A stretch of DNA of 21,595 nt from a virus: positions 1-21,595 of IMG/VR virus record IMGVR_UViG_3300024999_000447. One strand, 5' to 3'. The position numbers and the translations under genes are program-made. The notes under the pieces are model-generated. The model saw only the letters and a program-made list of their open reading frames with translations, was not told the origin of the DNA and ran no database searches. Shown here piece by piece: positions 8,543 through 14,353 of the stretch (positions are counted from its first letter, which is position 1; each line of letters begins with the position of its first letter).

Positions 8543-8712
8543 ATGTATTAATTCCTTCTTTCAATAATTTTATTTTATTATTTATTGCGCATGATTTATT
8601 AAAATATATTGAAAGAAGGTGGACTTAATCCTCGTTTAATTGCTTTCCAACCTGTGCCAGAATTCTTCAACTAACCAATCCTTTCTACAAAATATTATTT
8701 ATTTCAACCCAC
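8543..8712 (-). promoter_or_regulatory. Structured leader of the replication operon with a sequestered ribosome site
   Basis: From the predicted transcription start near 8712 to the ATG at 8542 lies an untranslated stretch of about 170 nt. On the minus strand CCTTCTTTCAATA (8619-8607) is perfectly complementary to TATTGAAAGAAGG (8566-8554). The second arm contains the AAGAAGG ribosome site of the SSB-like gene, so the folded form should block translation. The loop is 40 nt. Upstream, TTGAAGAA (8670-8663) could pair with the blocking arm through 8 bp with one bulged base and free the ribosome site. The upstream half (8620-8690) is less AT-rich than its surroundings. I do not recognise it as a known riboswitch class. 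Confidence 0.55.
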
Positions 8713-8718
8713 TTAATA

Positions 8719-8747
8719 ATTATACCATACTACAATTATCATGTCAA
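8719..8747 (-). promoter_or_regulatory. Promoter P3 of the replication operon
   Basis: Minus strand: TTGACA (8747-8742), 17-bp spacer, TATAAT (8724-8719), preceded by TG at the extended -10 position. This is a consensus sigma-A promoter and needs no phage sigma factor. AT-rich sequence upstream could act as an UP element. It points at the leader and the SSB-like gene. Confidence 0.85.
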
Positions 8748-8804
8748 ATAATTATTTTTGCATTTACGCTTTCAAATAATGACTTAAAATTTTGATTTCA
8801 TGCC

Positions 8805-8855
8805 AAGTACCGAACCCTGAAACTCGCTTATAGCTTAATTCTTGTTTTTATACTT
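8805..8855 (-). ncRNA. Repeated structured RNA-like element, copy 1
   Basis: The 34-nt core 8811-8844 is 30/34 identical to 16351-16384 in the same orientation. On the minus strand an outer helix AAGUAU/GUACUU (8855-8850 with 8810-8805) encloses a 5-nt spacer, CAA, an inner helix GAAUU/GGUUC (8841-8837 with 8816-8812) and a small GCU/AGC hairpin. Compared with copy 2 the outer helix shows compensatory changes. It begins inside the last codons of the gene at 8848-9552 and ends about 60 bp before promoter P3, so it is a 3'-end element of that transcript. I do not recognise the class. Confidence 0.5.
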
Positions 8856-9552
8856 TTGAACATTGCGTTGCGTATTTACTAAGTCCATTAATTAATTCTC
8901 TAAACTGTGACGAATCTTTATTAGATGAATCAACGGTAATATTAATTGTGATATTCTGAACAACATTTTCAACTTTTGTTTCTTCTACTACTTTCTCAAC
9001 CTCTTCAACCCAATCCCATTCTTCTGGTTCATTGCTATTTAAAACATCTGAAATAACTCTTGCACAACCGTTACGTTGTTTAATCGCTACAATATCATAA
9101 TCATCTGATTCATCTTGAAACAAATTATCACTATAATCATCAAGTAATATTCCATCACCACTATAACCTTCAGCAATATCAATTTTATCATAGAATATAA
9201 GATCACCTTCTATATCTGGGAGTAGAGCGTACAAAACATCATTTCTCATTTTGAAAAGCATTGAACTATTTAATTCTGATTTCTTCATTTTAATATTCCT
9301 ACTTTCATTATTATTATTTTGATTTGTATTACTCTCTATGTATAACTCAAAATCTTCTGGTAAGAAAAAATCACCAAAATCATCTTCGTTGTATTTCAAA
9401 ACAATTTTTTCATGATCAATTTTATATACAAATAAATATGGTTGATTTATTTCTTTTGCCATTTTCCAAACATAACTATTGTCTAAACTACCACACATAC
9501 TCTTTGAATGAGGTACTACTTTTTGAAATATCTCAATGTCTTCTCTTTTCAT
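8848..9552 (-). CDS. Phage protein of unknown function with two small modules
   Basis: 234 residues. The first module (about 1-75) contains MCGSLDNSYVWKMAKEINQ and ends FLPEDFELYIES. The second (about 84-155) has KMKKSELNSSMLFKMRNDV followed by ILLDDYSDNLFQ and YDIVAIKQ; this resembles a common small phage module of the type 'KSxLKxGMxVxxRNG ... DDL ... DIxxV'. A Glu/Val-rich linker and a Ser/Asn-rich tail follow. No enzymatic motif is seen. The ATG at 9552 has GAGGAG at an unusually long distance of 14 nt; an ATA codon and in-frame stop directly precede it. It is 10 nt after the upstream gene, and its stop codon lies within copy 1 of the repeated RNA-like element. Confidence 0.75.
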   Translation of the reverse strand: MKREDIEIFQKVVPHSKSMCGSLDNSYVWKMAKEINQPYLFVYKIDHEKIVLKYNEDDFGDFFLPEDFELYIESNTNQNNNNESRNIKMKKSELNSSMLFKMRNDVLYALLPDIEGDLIFYDKIDIAEGYSGDGILLDDYSDNLFQDESDDYDIVAIKQRNGCARVISDVLNSNEPEEWDWVEEVEKVVEETKVENVVQNITINITVDSSNKDSSQFRELINGLSKYATQCSKV

Positions 9553-9562
9553 TATTTATCAT

Positions 9563-9748
9563 CTAACTCCTCTCAACTACCTGAAACAAATCACCATTAT
9601 CACTTTTATGAATCCAATATAATTTATCACTATCTAAATTAACTTGAATACGATAATGCAATGCAGTTTCTTCCATAATTACTCGATAAGTATATTTTTT
9701 GAATGATTTAAAATCTTTAAGGAATCTTACTTTTCTTATGATTCTCAC
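9563..9748 (-). CDS. Small basic protein, unknown function
   Basis: At most 61 residues, N-terminally basic (RKVRFLKDFKSFKKYTYRV), ending FQVVERS. I recognise no family. The only classical start in frame is GTG at 9748, but that GTG is itself part of the ribosome site TAGGTGAGA, and a TAG stop codon directly precedes it. In-frame ATC at 9742 and ATA at 9739 stand 5 and 8 nt after AGG and are better placed; ATA would give (M)RKVRFLKDFKSF. It lies 10 nt before the next gene. Confidence 0.6.
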   Translation of the reverse strand: MRIIRKVRFLKDFKSFKKYTYRVIMEETALHYRIQVNLDSDKLYWIHKSDNGDLFQVVERS

Positions 9749-9773
9749 CTACTTAATTAAGTTAACTGCTTCA

Positions 9774-10118
9774 TTAAACTATCTTATGTGTTTCACACTC
9801 TTTAATAATTTCATTTAGCCTATCAATTCTCATTTGAACTAATCCATTATAGACTTCAACACATTCCTCATATGTATTTGCATAATGTCTAGAATACACA
9901 TCCACAACTTTGCTTTTAATCATTTCGCCTTTTTTATTTAATGGAGCAAATACCCAACTACTATACTTTGGTTTATCAATTTCTGCCTTATACTTATCTA
10001 AAATAATTCCTTGTATTGGTAATTGTTTTAAGTGTGAATAATCGTAATTATTATCCTCGTTATATGCACAACCCCAAACTATAGTTTTATGTTTTAAAGT
10101 TTTTATATCTAGATCCAT
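9774..10118 (-). CDS. Conserved small phage protein, unknown function
   Basis: 114 residues, no signal peptide or membrane segment. LKQLPIQGIILDKYK at 30-44, SSWVFAPLNKKGEMIKS at 53-69 and SRHYANTYEECVEVYNGLVQ at 76-95 look like a conserved small protein of Gram-positive phages; the last part is probably helical. No catalytic motif is visible. The ribosome site GGAGG with 6 nt spacing supports the ATG at 10118. It lies 25 nt after the gene at 10144. Confidence 0.75.
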   Translation of the reverse strand: MDLDIKTLKHKTIVWGCAYNEDNNYDYSHLKQLPIQGIILDKYKAEIDKPKYSSWVFAPLNKKGEMIKSKVVDVYSRHYANTYEECVEVYNGLVQMRIDRLNEIIKECETHKIV

Positions 10119-10143
10119 AGATTACCTCCTTTTAATATTATAT

Positions 10144-10377
10144 TTATTCCTTAACAACCTCAATATCGTCATCATACATCCATATCCACTCACCCTTGCT
10201 ATCTTGAACAAATACATCAAGATCATCCCATAATGTTTGGGACTCTTCTTCACCTTTTAAAACGTTGGCCCATTTTGCCTTTTCTTCTGATGACATATCT
10301 TTGAAATATTTTGCTTCTACTAATGATCCGACAGGGATATCTTCGATAAAATCATTGGATAGAATTTTAACTTTCAT
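10144..10377 (-). CDS. Small acidic protein under its own promoter, unknown function
   Basis: 77 residues, acidic, with SNDFIEDIPVGSLVEAKYFK at 7-26, a pattern like the barrel start of small phage proteins, and a very acidic C-terminus (WMYDDDIEVVKE). I recognise no family. GAGGTGAGAAA-ATG gives a good start with 7 nt spacing. It is the first gene after promoter P2 and so is probably expressed strongly and early, as host-takeover or anti-defence proteins often are; that is inference from position only. Confidence 0.75.
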   Translation of the reverse strand: MKVKILSNDFIEDIPVGSLVEAKYFKDMSSEEKAKWANVLKGEEESQTLWDDLDVFVQDSKGEWIWMYDDDIEVVKE

Positions 10378-10422
10378 TTTCTCACCTCGTTTCTATGTAA
10401 TATGTAACTTCTCTACTTAATA

Positions 10423-10451
10423 AGTATAACATTTTCATTAACCGATGTCAA
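10423..10451 (-). promoter_or_regulatory. Promoter P2
   Basis: Minus strand: TTGACA (10451-10446), 17-bp spacer, TATACT (10428-10423) with TG in the extended -10 position. Downstream it shares TTATTAAGT-G with promoter P3. It lies in a 92-bp gap before the gene at 10377-10144. Confidence 0.85.
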
Positions 10452-10469
10452 CATATTTTATTTTTATAT

Positions 10470-10988
10470 TTATAAAATTTCTTCAAAAGTAATTTTTCTT
10501 ACATATTCTTTAATAATCTTAACACTGATTTCAACTTTATGAATTACAAAATCTTCAGGTGAATCCATATGCCTAAATTCATCAATTGCCTCTTCCTTAG
10601 TATTATATACCTCAGCTTCCTTAAAATCATTCACTTCATATTGACTATTATCAATATATTTTTTACTAGACTTATTGAACACGGTATATCCCTCTTGTGT
10701 ATTAATCATATTTAAATTCTCCTTTACATTGTTTTCTCCAATAATCTCAACTGTTGCATTTTCCATCTCTACAACTACTATATTTTCTTTAATAAGCGAT
10801 TCCGCTATTTTTTCTCTAAACACGCTCTTGTCTAACTCAAGACAATCATCATATTCACAAGCATATTGATTATCACTTATTTTATACCAAATTTCTATAT
10901 ACCATTTATTATTAAACCCATCTTGTTGAGGATTTTTGAAAATAAATTTTAATTTATTTCCTTCTTCTATTAATTTAAAATAATCCAT
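10470..10988 (-). CDS. Hypothetical phage protein
   Basis: 172 residues, soluble and acidic. The N-terminal half (KLIEEGNKLKFIFKNPQQDG at 5-24, then WYIEIWYKI at 28-36) is beta-rich. The C-terminal half has VYNTKEEAIDEFRHMDSPED at 127-146, a pattern typical of small phage modules with regular amphipathic helices. No catalytic or metal motif is seen, and I cannot name it. GGAGG with 9 nt spacing supports the start. It is the last gene before promoter P2. Confidence 0.7.
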   Translation of the reverse strand: MDYFKLIEEGNKLKFIFKNPQQDGFNNKWYIEIWYKISDNQYACEYDDCLELDKSVFREKIAESLIKENIVVVEMENATVEIIGENNVKENLNMINTQEGYTVFNKSSKKYIDNSQYEVNDFKEAEVYNTKEEAIDEFRHMDSPEDFVIHKVEISVKIIKEYVRKITFEEIL

Positions 10989-11029
10989 TTTAGTTTTCCT
11001 CCTTTATCACATGAAAATATCCTTTCAAG

Positions 11030-11341
11030 TTATCGATATGTAACTCCTTTATACTCTTTCATATCATTTTCCAATTTAACTTCTTCTTTTAATAAATATT
11101 CAATATCCAAATGTTGTAAAGCACTCATAAATCCATCCATAAAATCGTCAGGATTCCCATGAATGTTATCATTCCAATATATGATATATTTTTGATCTTT
11201 ATCAATTAGAGCAGTTTGTGCATAATCTCCGAATTGAGCATCACTAAATCTTACATCGTTAATCGACGTACACTCACCTTCATTGATTAATTCATCTAAT
11301 GTTTCTTTATTAATAATTGCTACTTGAGTTAGATTTAACAT
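11030..11341 (-). CDS. Hypothetical phage protein
   Basis: 103 residues. It starts LNLTQVAIINKETLDELINE, then a hydrophobic strand pattern (ALIDKDQKYIIYWND at 44-58) and an acidic helix (FMDGFMSALQHLDIEYLL). No membrane segment, no recognised family. The start at 11341 has GGAAAG at a rather long distance of about 11 nt. Confidence 0.65.
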   Translation of the reverse strand: MLNLTQVAIINKETLDELINEGECTSINDVRFSDAQFGDYAQTALIDKDQKYIIYWNDNIHGNPDDFMDGFMSALQHLDIEYLLKEEVKLENDMKEYKGVTYR

Positions 11342-11377
11342 TGCTTATTCTTTCCTTTCAAATGAATGTTATTTGAG

Positions 11378-11644
11378 TTATTTATTTTCTATTTTAGCAT
11401 ATGCTTTTATACATCTTTTACATGTTACATTCTTATCTTGAATATCCTGAACTCCTTCACCGACATATTGTAAACATAAACTCATATTAGATTTAAAATA
11501 TGCAATATGAATTACTCCACCTTTTGTTGCCAGAGCTTTCTTTAGATCTATTATACTTCTCACCTTTCCTCTAATGCTATCTTTTGTCTCAATAATCTCA
11601 ATTTTACTTCCATTTGCGAATTCGATATATTTATTTTCAATAAT
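11378..11644 (-). CDS. Small phage protein with an NGS-RG segment and a C-terminal Cys pair, probable AUU start
   Basis: The classical start would be GTG at 11563 (61 residues), but the same frame is open upstream to an in-frame TAA and the upstream part looks coding: YIEFANGSKIEIIETKDSIR matches the 'IxFxNGSxIxxI...D..RG' segment found in many phage proteins. Coding therefore probably begins at ATT 11644 or 11641, after GGAG at 10 or 13 nt, giving about 87 residues. The C-terminal half has VIHIAYFKSNMSLC and VTCKRCIKAY, a Cys-pair ending common in small phage proteins and probably zinc-binding. A 26-codon TTG ORF in another frame overlaps the start region and cannot be fully excluded. Confidence 0.6.
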   Translation of the reverse strand: MIENKYIEFANGSKIEIIETKDSIRGKVRSIIDLKKALATKGGVIHIAYFKSNMSLCLQYVGEGVQDIQDKNVTCKRCIKAYAKIENK

Positions 11645-11649
11645 TTAAC

Positions 11650-11946
11650 TCATTCTCCTTTCTCTCCTTTAATTAGAATATCTAAGAAACCTTTCATTTC
11701 TGGATCATCCTTTGATTGTCTAACAATAGCGTCAATATAATCCTTATCATCATTGCACATATATTGGTATATATTATTCTTAAATGTTGATAACATATGT
11801 GCTTGACCTAATTTGAAAATACTATATAGTTTTTCATAGGGATATACATCATTCATCAATCTAGTCATTTCGATATTAAATGGATCTTGACTACGTTTGT
11901 ATTCCTTATATTCTTCATGTTTTTCTATGGTTTTATTTATATCCAT
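11650..11946 (-). CDS. Hypothetical helical protein
   Basis: 98 residues, mostly charged and helical (KTIEKHEEYKEYKRSQDPFN at 5-24; YSIFKLGQAHMLSTFKNNIY at 41-60). I recognise no family. GAAGG with 6 nt spacing supports the ATG at 11946. It is the first gene after the operator-like repeats at 12054-12098. Confidence 0.7.
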   Translation of the reverse strand: MDINKTIEKHEEYKEYKRSQDPFNIEMTRLMNDVYPYEKLYSIFKLGQAHMLSTFKNNIYQYMCNDDKDYIDAIVRQSKDDPEMKGFLDILIKGEKGE

Positions 11947-12053
11947 TATTAACCTTCTTTCTTTTGGGAATTTGAGAGAGAGAAATTAATCCCTCTCACG
12001 TCAAACATAATCCGACCAAACGGACATTTTAATGTATAATTTAGTGATTCTAA

Positions 12054-12098
12054 CACTACATATAGTGTCTATTTTGAGTTTTAACACTATATGTAGTG
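12054..12098. repeat. Twin palindromic operator-like boxes in a 207-bp intergenic gap
   Basis: CACTACATATAGTG (12054-12067) and CACTATATGTAGTG (12085-12098) are exact reverse complements of each other, and each is itself nearly palindromic (CACTA-n4-TAGTG). Their centres are 31 bp apart, about three helical turns, so a dimeric regulator could bind both on one face. The gap (11947-12153) holds no gene. It also has a short TCCG-n6-CGGA palindrome near 12011-12024 and a GAGAG/CTCTC hairpin near the start of the next gene. A clear minus-strand promoter was not found; a weak TATACA lies at 12033-12038 with no good -35. Confidence 0.6.
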
Positions 12099-12153
12099 GC
12101 TTGACATTTATAAATAAGTGTGATTTATATTAGTAATTTATCAGACAACACTT

Positions 12154-12360
12154 TCACAATATTAAAATATCATCAATTTCTGTCAATCCTTTGATATTCT
12201 CTAATCCTTCCTTAATTATATTTACACCTGCTTCTATTGAATCAAGCATACTTTTAACTTCATCTTCTGGAACAAATGAATCTTTTAAAGTAAAACCAAA
12301 ATCATTATCTTTTAATTCTTCTAACGTGTATGTATTAAATTGTTTTCTAAATGAACTCAA
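12154..12360 (-). CDS. Small acidic protein, unknown function
   Basis: 68 residues, acidic, with FTLKDSFVPEDEVKSMLDSI at 23-42 and an amphipathic end (VNIIKEGLENIKGL). No family recognised. The only classical start is TTG at 12360; the good AGGAGGAG lies 20 nt upstream, and only a weak AGG is at 9 nt, so the true start is uncertain. It follows the gene at 12387 after 26 nt. Confidence 0.55.
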   Translation of the reverse strand: MSSFRKQFNTYTLEELKDNDFGFTLKDSFVPEDEVKSMLDSIEAGVNIIKEGLENIKGLTEIDDILIL

Positions 12361-12386
12361 TTTATTTAACCTGCCTTTCTCCTCCT

Positions 12387-12599
12387 TTATTTAAAATATT
12401 TCCTAAAATTTTCTACAGTACACTTACTACTAAAATTAATATCAATATCATCGTCCCATTCGATTTCAACTTCTTTTGTATTAAAGCAATTAACATCTAA
12501 ATCAGTTGCGTTTTCAATATCTACTACAATATTATCTAAACTAGAATACTTGTCATTGTGATCAATTAAATATAGTTCAATTTTATGAAGTTTTGCCAT
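12387..12599 (-). CDS. Small acidic protein, unknown function
   Basis: 70 residues with KLHKIELYLIDHNDKYSS at 3-20 and a very acidic middle (EIEWDDDIDINF), ending NFRKYFK. It looks like a small beta-rich phage protein, function unknown. GGAGG with 9 nt spacing supports the ATG at 12599, whose last base coincides with the stop codon of the upstream membrane-protein gene, so the two are probably co-translated. Confidence 0.65.
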   Translation of the reverse strand: MAKLHKIELYLIDHNDKYSSLDNIVVDIENATDLDVNCFNTKEVEIEWDDDIDINFSSKCTVENFRKYFK

Positions 12600-13066
12600 T
12601 AATCACACCCTCCACAATCACAACTACCTGAATCTCCACTTCCACCAGAATCGTATGAACTATGCGAACTACTATCATGTGAGTCATGATAACTATGTGA
12701 ACTATGATATGAATGTTTGTTACTACAATCATCTGAATCTGATGAAGAATTAATAATTCCAAAACCTATTGAAGAACTTAATAAATTATCATCATCTTCA
12801 ACATAATTATTACTCTTGCGACTTTTATTAGAGTTAGAACCATAAGTTGTTTTAGAAGTAGGTTTAGTATTTTTAGGAACATAATTCAATGGTGTATATG
12901 TTTTCTGTGATAATTTAACATCTTGCTCTTTTGATTCTTTTACTTTGATTTCTGGTTTAGAGTTAGATTGATATTTAGATTTATGTTTGGAATTGTATAG
13001 GTAATATCCTATACCTAAAGCACCTATTGCTACCATACCTGAAATTACACCTATCGTCATTGACAT
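12599..13066 (-). CDS. Single-pass membrane protein with a Ser/His/Cys-rich tail
   Basis: 155 residues. Residues 4-24 (TIGVISGMVAIGALGIGYYLY) form one membrane helix followed by positive charges (SKHKSKYQ), predicting the tail inside the cell if it is a simple N-out anchor. The middle is low-complexity. The tail (about 117-155) is made of repeated Ser/His/Asp/Tyr units such as HSYHSSHSYHDSHDSSSHSS and ends SGSCDCGGCD, with three cysteines and many histidines: a likely metal-binding tail. No known family recognised. GGAGG with 7 nt spacing supports the start. Genes directly before and after are small and unknown. Confidence 0.75.
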   Translation of the reverse strand: MSMTIGVISGMVAIGALGIGYYLYNSKHKSKYQSNSKPEIKVKESKEQDVKLSQKTYTPLNYVPKNTKPTSKTTYGSNSNKSRKSNNYVEDDDNLLSSSIGFGIINSSSDSDDCSNKHSYHSSHSYHDSHDSSSHSSYDSGGSGDSGSCDCGGCD

Positions 13067-13080
13067 TTAATTTCCTCCTT

Positions 13081-13245
13081 CTAATATCCTTTTATTTCTG
13101 TTTCTAGTAATTTATTATTCAAAACTGTGTAATATTGACCTAAAAATCTCTTAATTTCACTAATATCATAAGGGGTATACGGTTCTTTCGTTAACCATAA
13201 TTTTTCTACACTTTTAGATAACTCATAAAGTTCTTTTGCATTCAT
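13081..13245 (-). CDS. Small protein of 54 residues, unknown function
   Basis: A short ORF fills this gap: it starts MNAKELYELSKSVEKLW, continues LTKEPYTPYDISEIKRFLGQ and ends TEIKGY. It is mostly helical, with no Cys cluster or membrane segment. GGGG with about 11 nt spacing precedes the ATG at 13245. It fits exactly between its neighbours (14 nt to the next gene, 34 nt from the previous one), which supports it as a gene. Confidence 0.6.
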   Translation of the reverse strand: MNAKELYELSKSVEKLWLTKEPYTPYDISEIKRFLGQYYTVLNNKLLETEIKGY

Positions 13246-13279
13246 TATTATCAATTCCCCTTTAAATTAAATCTTAAGT

Positions 13280-13540
13280 TTAAGCATAATTATTCCATTT
13301 TATTAAAGCAGTTATTAATATGTTCATTTGTCCACGAATCCAATTTTCTAAATTTTCTTCACTATAAACTTCATCCATTTCACTATTGAATAAGGTATGT
13401 TCCAAAAAACAAATCCAATCAACATAACCTGATGAGCCATATGTAAAGCATATTCCTTCATTTTCAAATAGTTTATCAGATTCCATAATTTCTTCATTTA
13501 ATTTTTCAATTACTTTTAAATAATTTTCTGGTCTGAGCAT
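13280..13540 (-). CDS. Hypothetical phage protein
   Basis: 86 residues, mostly helical: YLKVIEKLNEEIMESDKLF at 7-25, a Gly/aromatic patch (CFTYGSSGYVDWICFLEHTL) in the middle, and NWIRGQMNILITALIKWNNY at the end. No recognised family and no clear membrane helix. GGAGG with 6 nt spacing supports the ATG at 13540. Confidence 0.7.
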   Translation of the reverse strand: MLRPENYLKVIEKLNEEIMESDKLFENEGICFTYGSSGYVDWICFLEHTLFNSEMDEVYSEENLENWIRGQMNILITALIKWNNYA

Positions 13541-13557
13541 AATTTACCTCCTCTATT

Positions 13558-13740
13558 TCAACCACACAAATTCAACATATGCTTATATTTATACTTTCTA
13601 GTTTTTCTCACTATACAATAATGGTGAAATTCTCTTTCTTTTCTTCTTACAACTTCCCTATCTGCCTCTTGTCTTATGTATGCAATAATCATTTCTGCTA
13701 AATTAATTATTTTCACTTCCTTTACTTTAAAATAATTCAC
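13558..13740 (-). CDS. Small very basic protein, unknown function
   Basis: At most 60 residues. After NLAEMIIAYIRQEADREVVR the protein is strongly basic (RRKEREFHHYCIVRKTRKYK), so it may bind nucleic acid; that is inference. The classical start GTG at 13740 has only a weak GTAGG 11 nt upstream. A better AAAGGAAGTG lies inside the reading frame, followed after 6 nt by an in-frame ATT, so the true start may be internal and non-classical; see findings. Confidence 0.5.
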   Translation of the reverse strand: MNYFKVKEVKIINLAEMIIAYIRQEADREVVRRKEREFHHYCIVRKTRKYKYKHMLNLCG

Positions 13741-13752
13741 ATATTAGAAAAC

Positions 13753-14199
13753 CTACTCTGGTTTCTTCATAAACCATCTTACAAAAAAGAAAGCATTTCT
13801 ATATTTTCTTTTATAGTCTTCAATCACTTGTTTTTGAACAGAGTCCTTATTGTATCTTTCTGTATCAAATAAATATTTATCTCTTTTGCTGATTGCTTCT
13901 TTAAGTGATTCATCTGTCTCTTCTTTTGTACTTAAAACAACATCTGTCAAATAAACCATGACATTATCTGTTCCACGCAATGCTTTTTCAATATTTACAA
14001 TCTTATCTTCTTTTACTAGGTAAAATTGATCTCCTCTATCAAGAGGTGGCTCATCTAATTCTGTCTCTATAATTGTTTCATAACTTTCGATGTCATCAAC
14101 TATTATAATGTAAGGAATTTTATTATTCCTATAACTTGAATAACTTTCAAACTTATATACCTTTTGAATGTTCTTGCCTTTGAAAATGCTTTTATTCAA
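13753..14199 (-). CDS. Hypothetical phage protein, TTG start
   Basis: 148 residues. The first part (KVYKFESYSSYRNNKIPYII at 13-32) is beta-rich, the middle acidic (IETELDEPPLDRGDQFYLV), and the end basic and helical, with FFFVRWFMKK. No recognised family. The start TTG at 14199 has GGAGAG with 7 nt spacing. It overlaps the small Cys-rich gene upstream by 8 nt, suggesting translational coupling. Confidence 0.65.
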   Translation of the reverse strand: MNKSIFKGKNIQKVYKFESYSSYRNNKIPYIIIVDDIESYETIIETELDEPPLDRGDQFYLVKEDKIVNIEKALRGTDNVMVYLTDVVLSTKEETDESLKEAISKRDKYLFDTERYNKDSVQKQVIEDYKRKYRNAFFFVRWFMKKPE

Positions 14200-14353
14200 T
14201 TATATTCTCTCCTTCTTCTCTTAACCATTCTATAATTTCACGACAATATCTATCTTCATGAACATAACAATCTTTAATTAGATTACATGATTGACAATCT
14301 AGTTTTACGATTCCATCATGAATTATTTGAAGATGTTTGTGTGTTAATTTCAT
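14192..14353 (-). CDS. Small Cys4 protein, possible zinc ribbon-like fold
   Basis: A short ORF of 53 residues from ATG 14353, or 57 from ATG 14365. It reads MKLTHKHLQIIHDGIVKLDC, then QSCNLIKDCYVHEDRYCREI, with four cysteines spaced C-x2-C-x5-C-x7-C, suitable for one zinc ion. The start at 14353 overlaps the upstream stop codon (ATGA), and the stop overlaps the downstream TTG start by 8 nt, so it sits as a coupled link between two genes. The conserved spacing of coding sequence supports it; the family is unknown to me. Confidence 0.6.
   Translation of the reverse strand: MKLTHKHLQIIHDGIVKLDCQSCNLIKDCYVHEDRYCREIIEWLREEGENIIE

Noticed and set aside
8805-8855. The repeated element as a tRNA or tRNA fragment (GGGTTCG resembles a T-arm)
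   Set aside because: No 7-bp acceptor, anticodon arm or full length; the two copies fold into a shorter two-helix form instead.
12101-12130. Plus-strand promoter TTGACA with TTTATA at 17 bp
   Set aside because: The -10 is poor in an AT-rich gap and no plus-strand gene follows; an antisense transcript is possible but unsupported.
12181-12186. Minus-strand TTGACA near the end of the gene at 12154
   Set aside because: No acceptable -10 box at 16-18 bp; probably a chance match inside coding sequence.
12640-12720. Tandem repeats in the tail of the membrane-protein gene as a CRISPR array or direct-repeat array
   Set aside because: The repetition comes from Ser/His/Asp/Tyr codons in one reading frame; units are irregular and there are no spacers.
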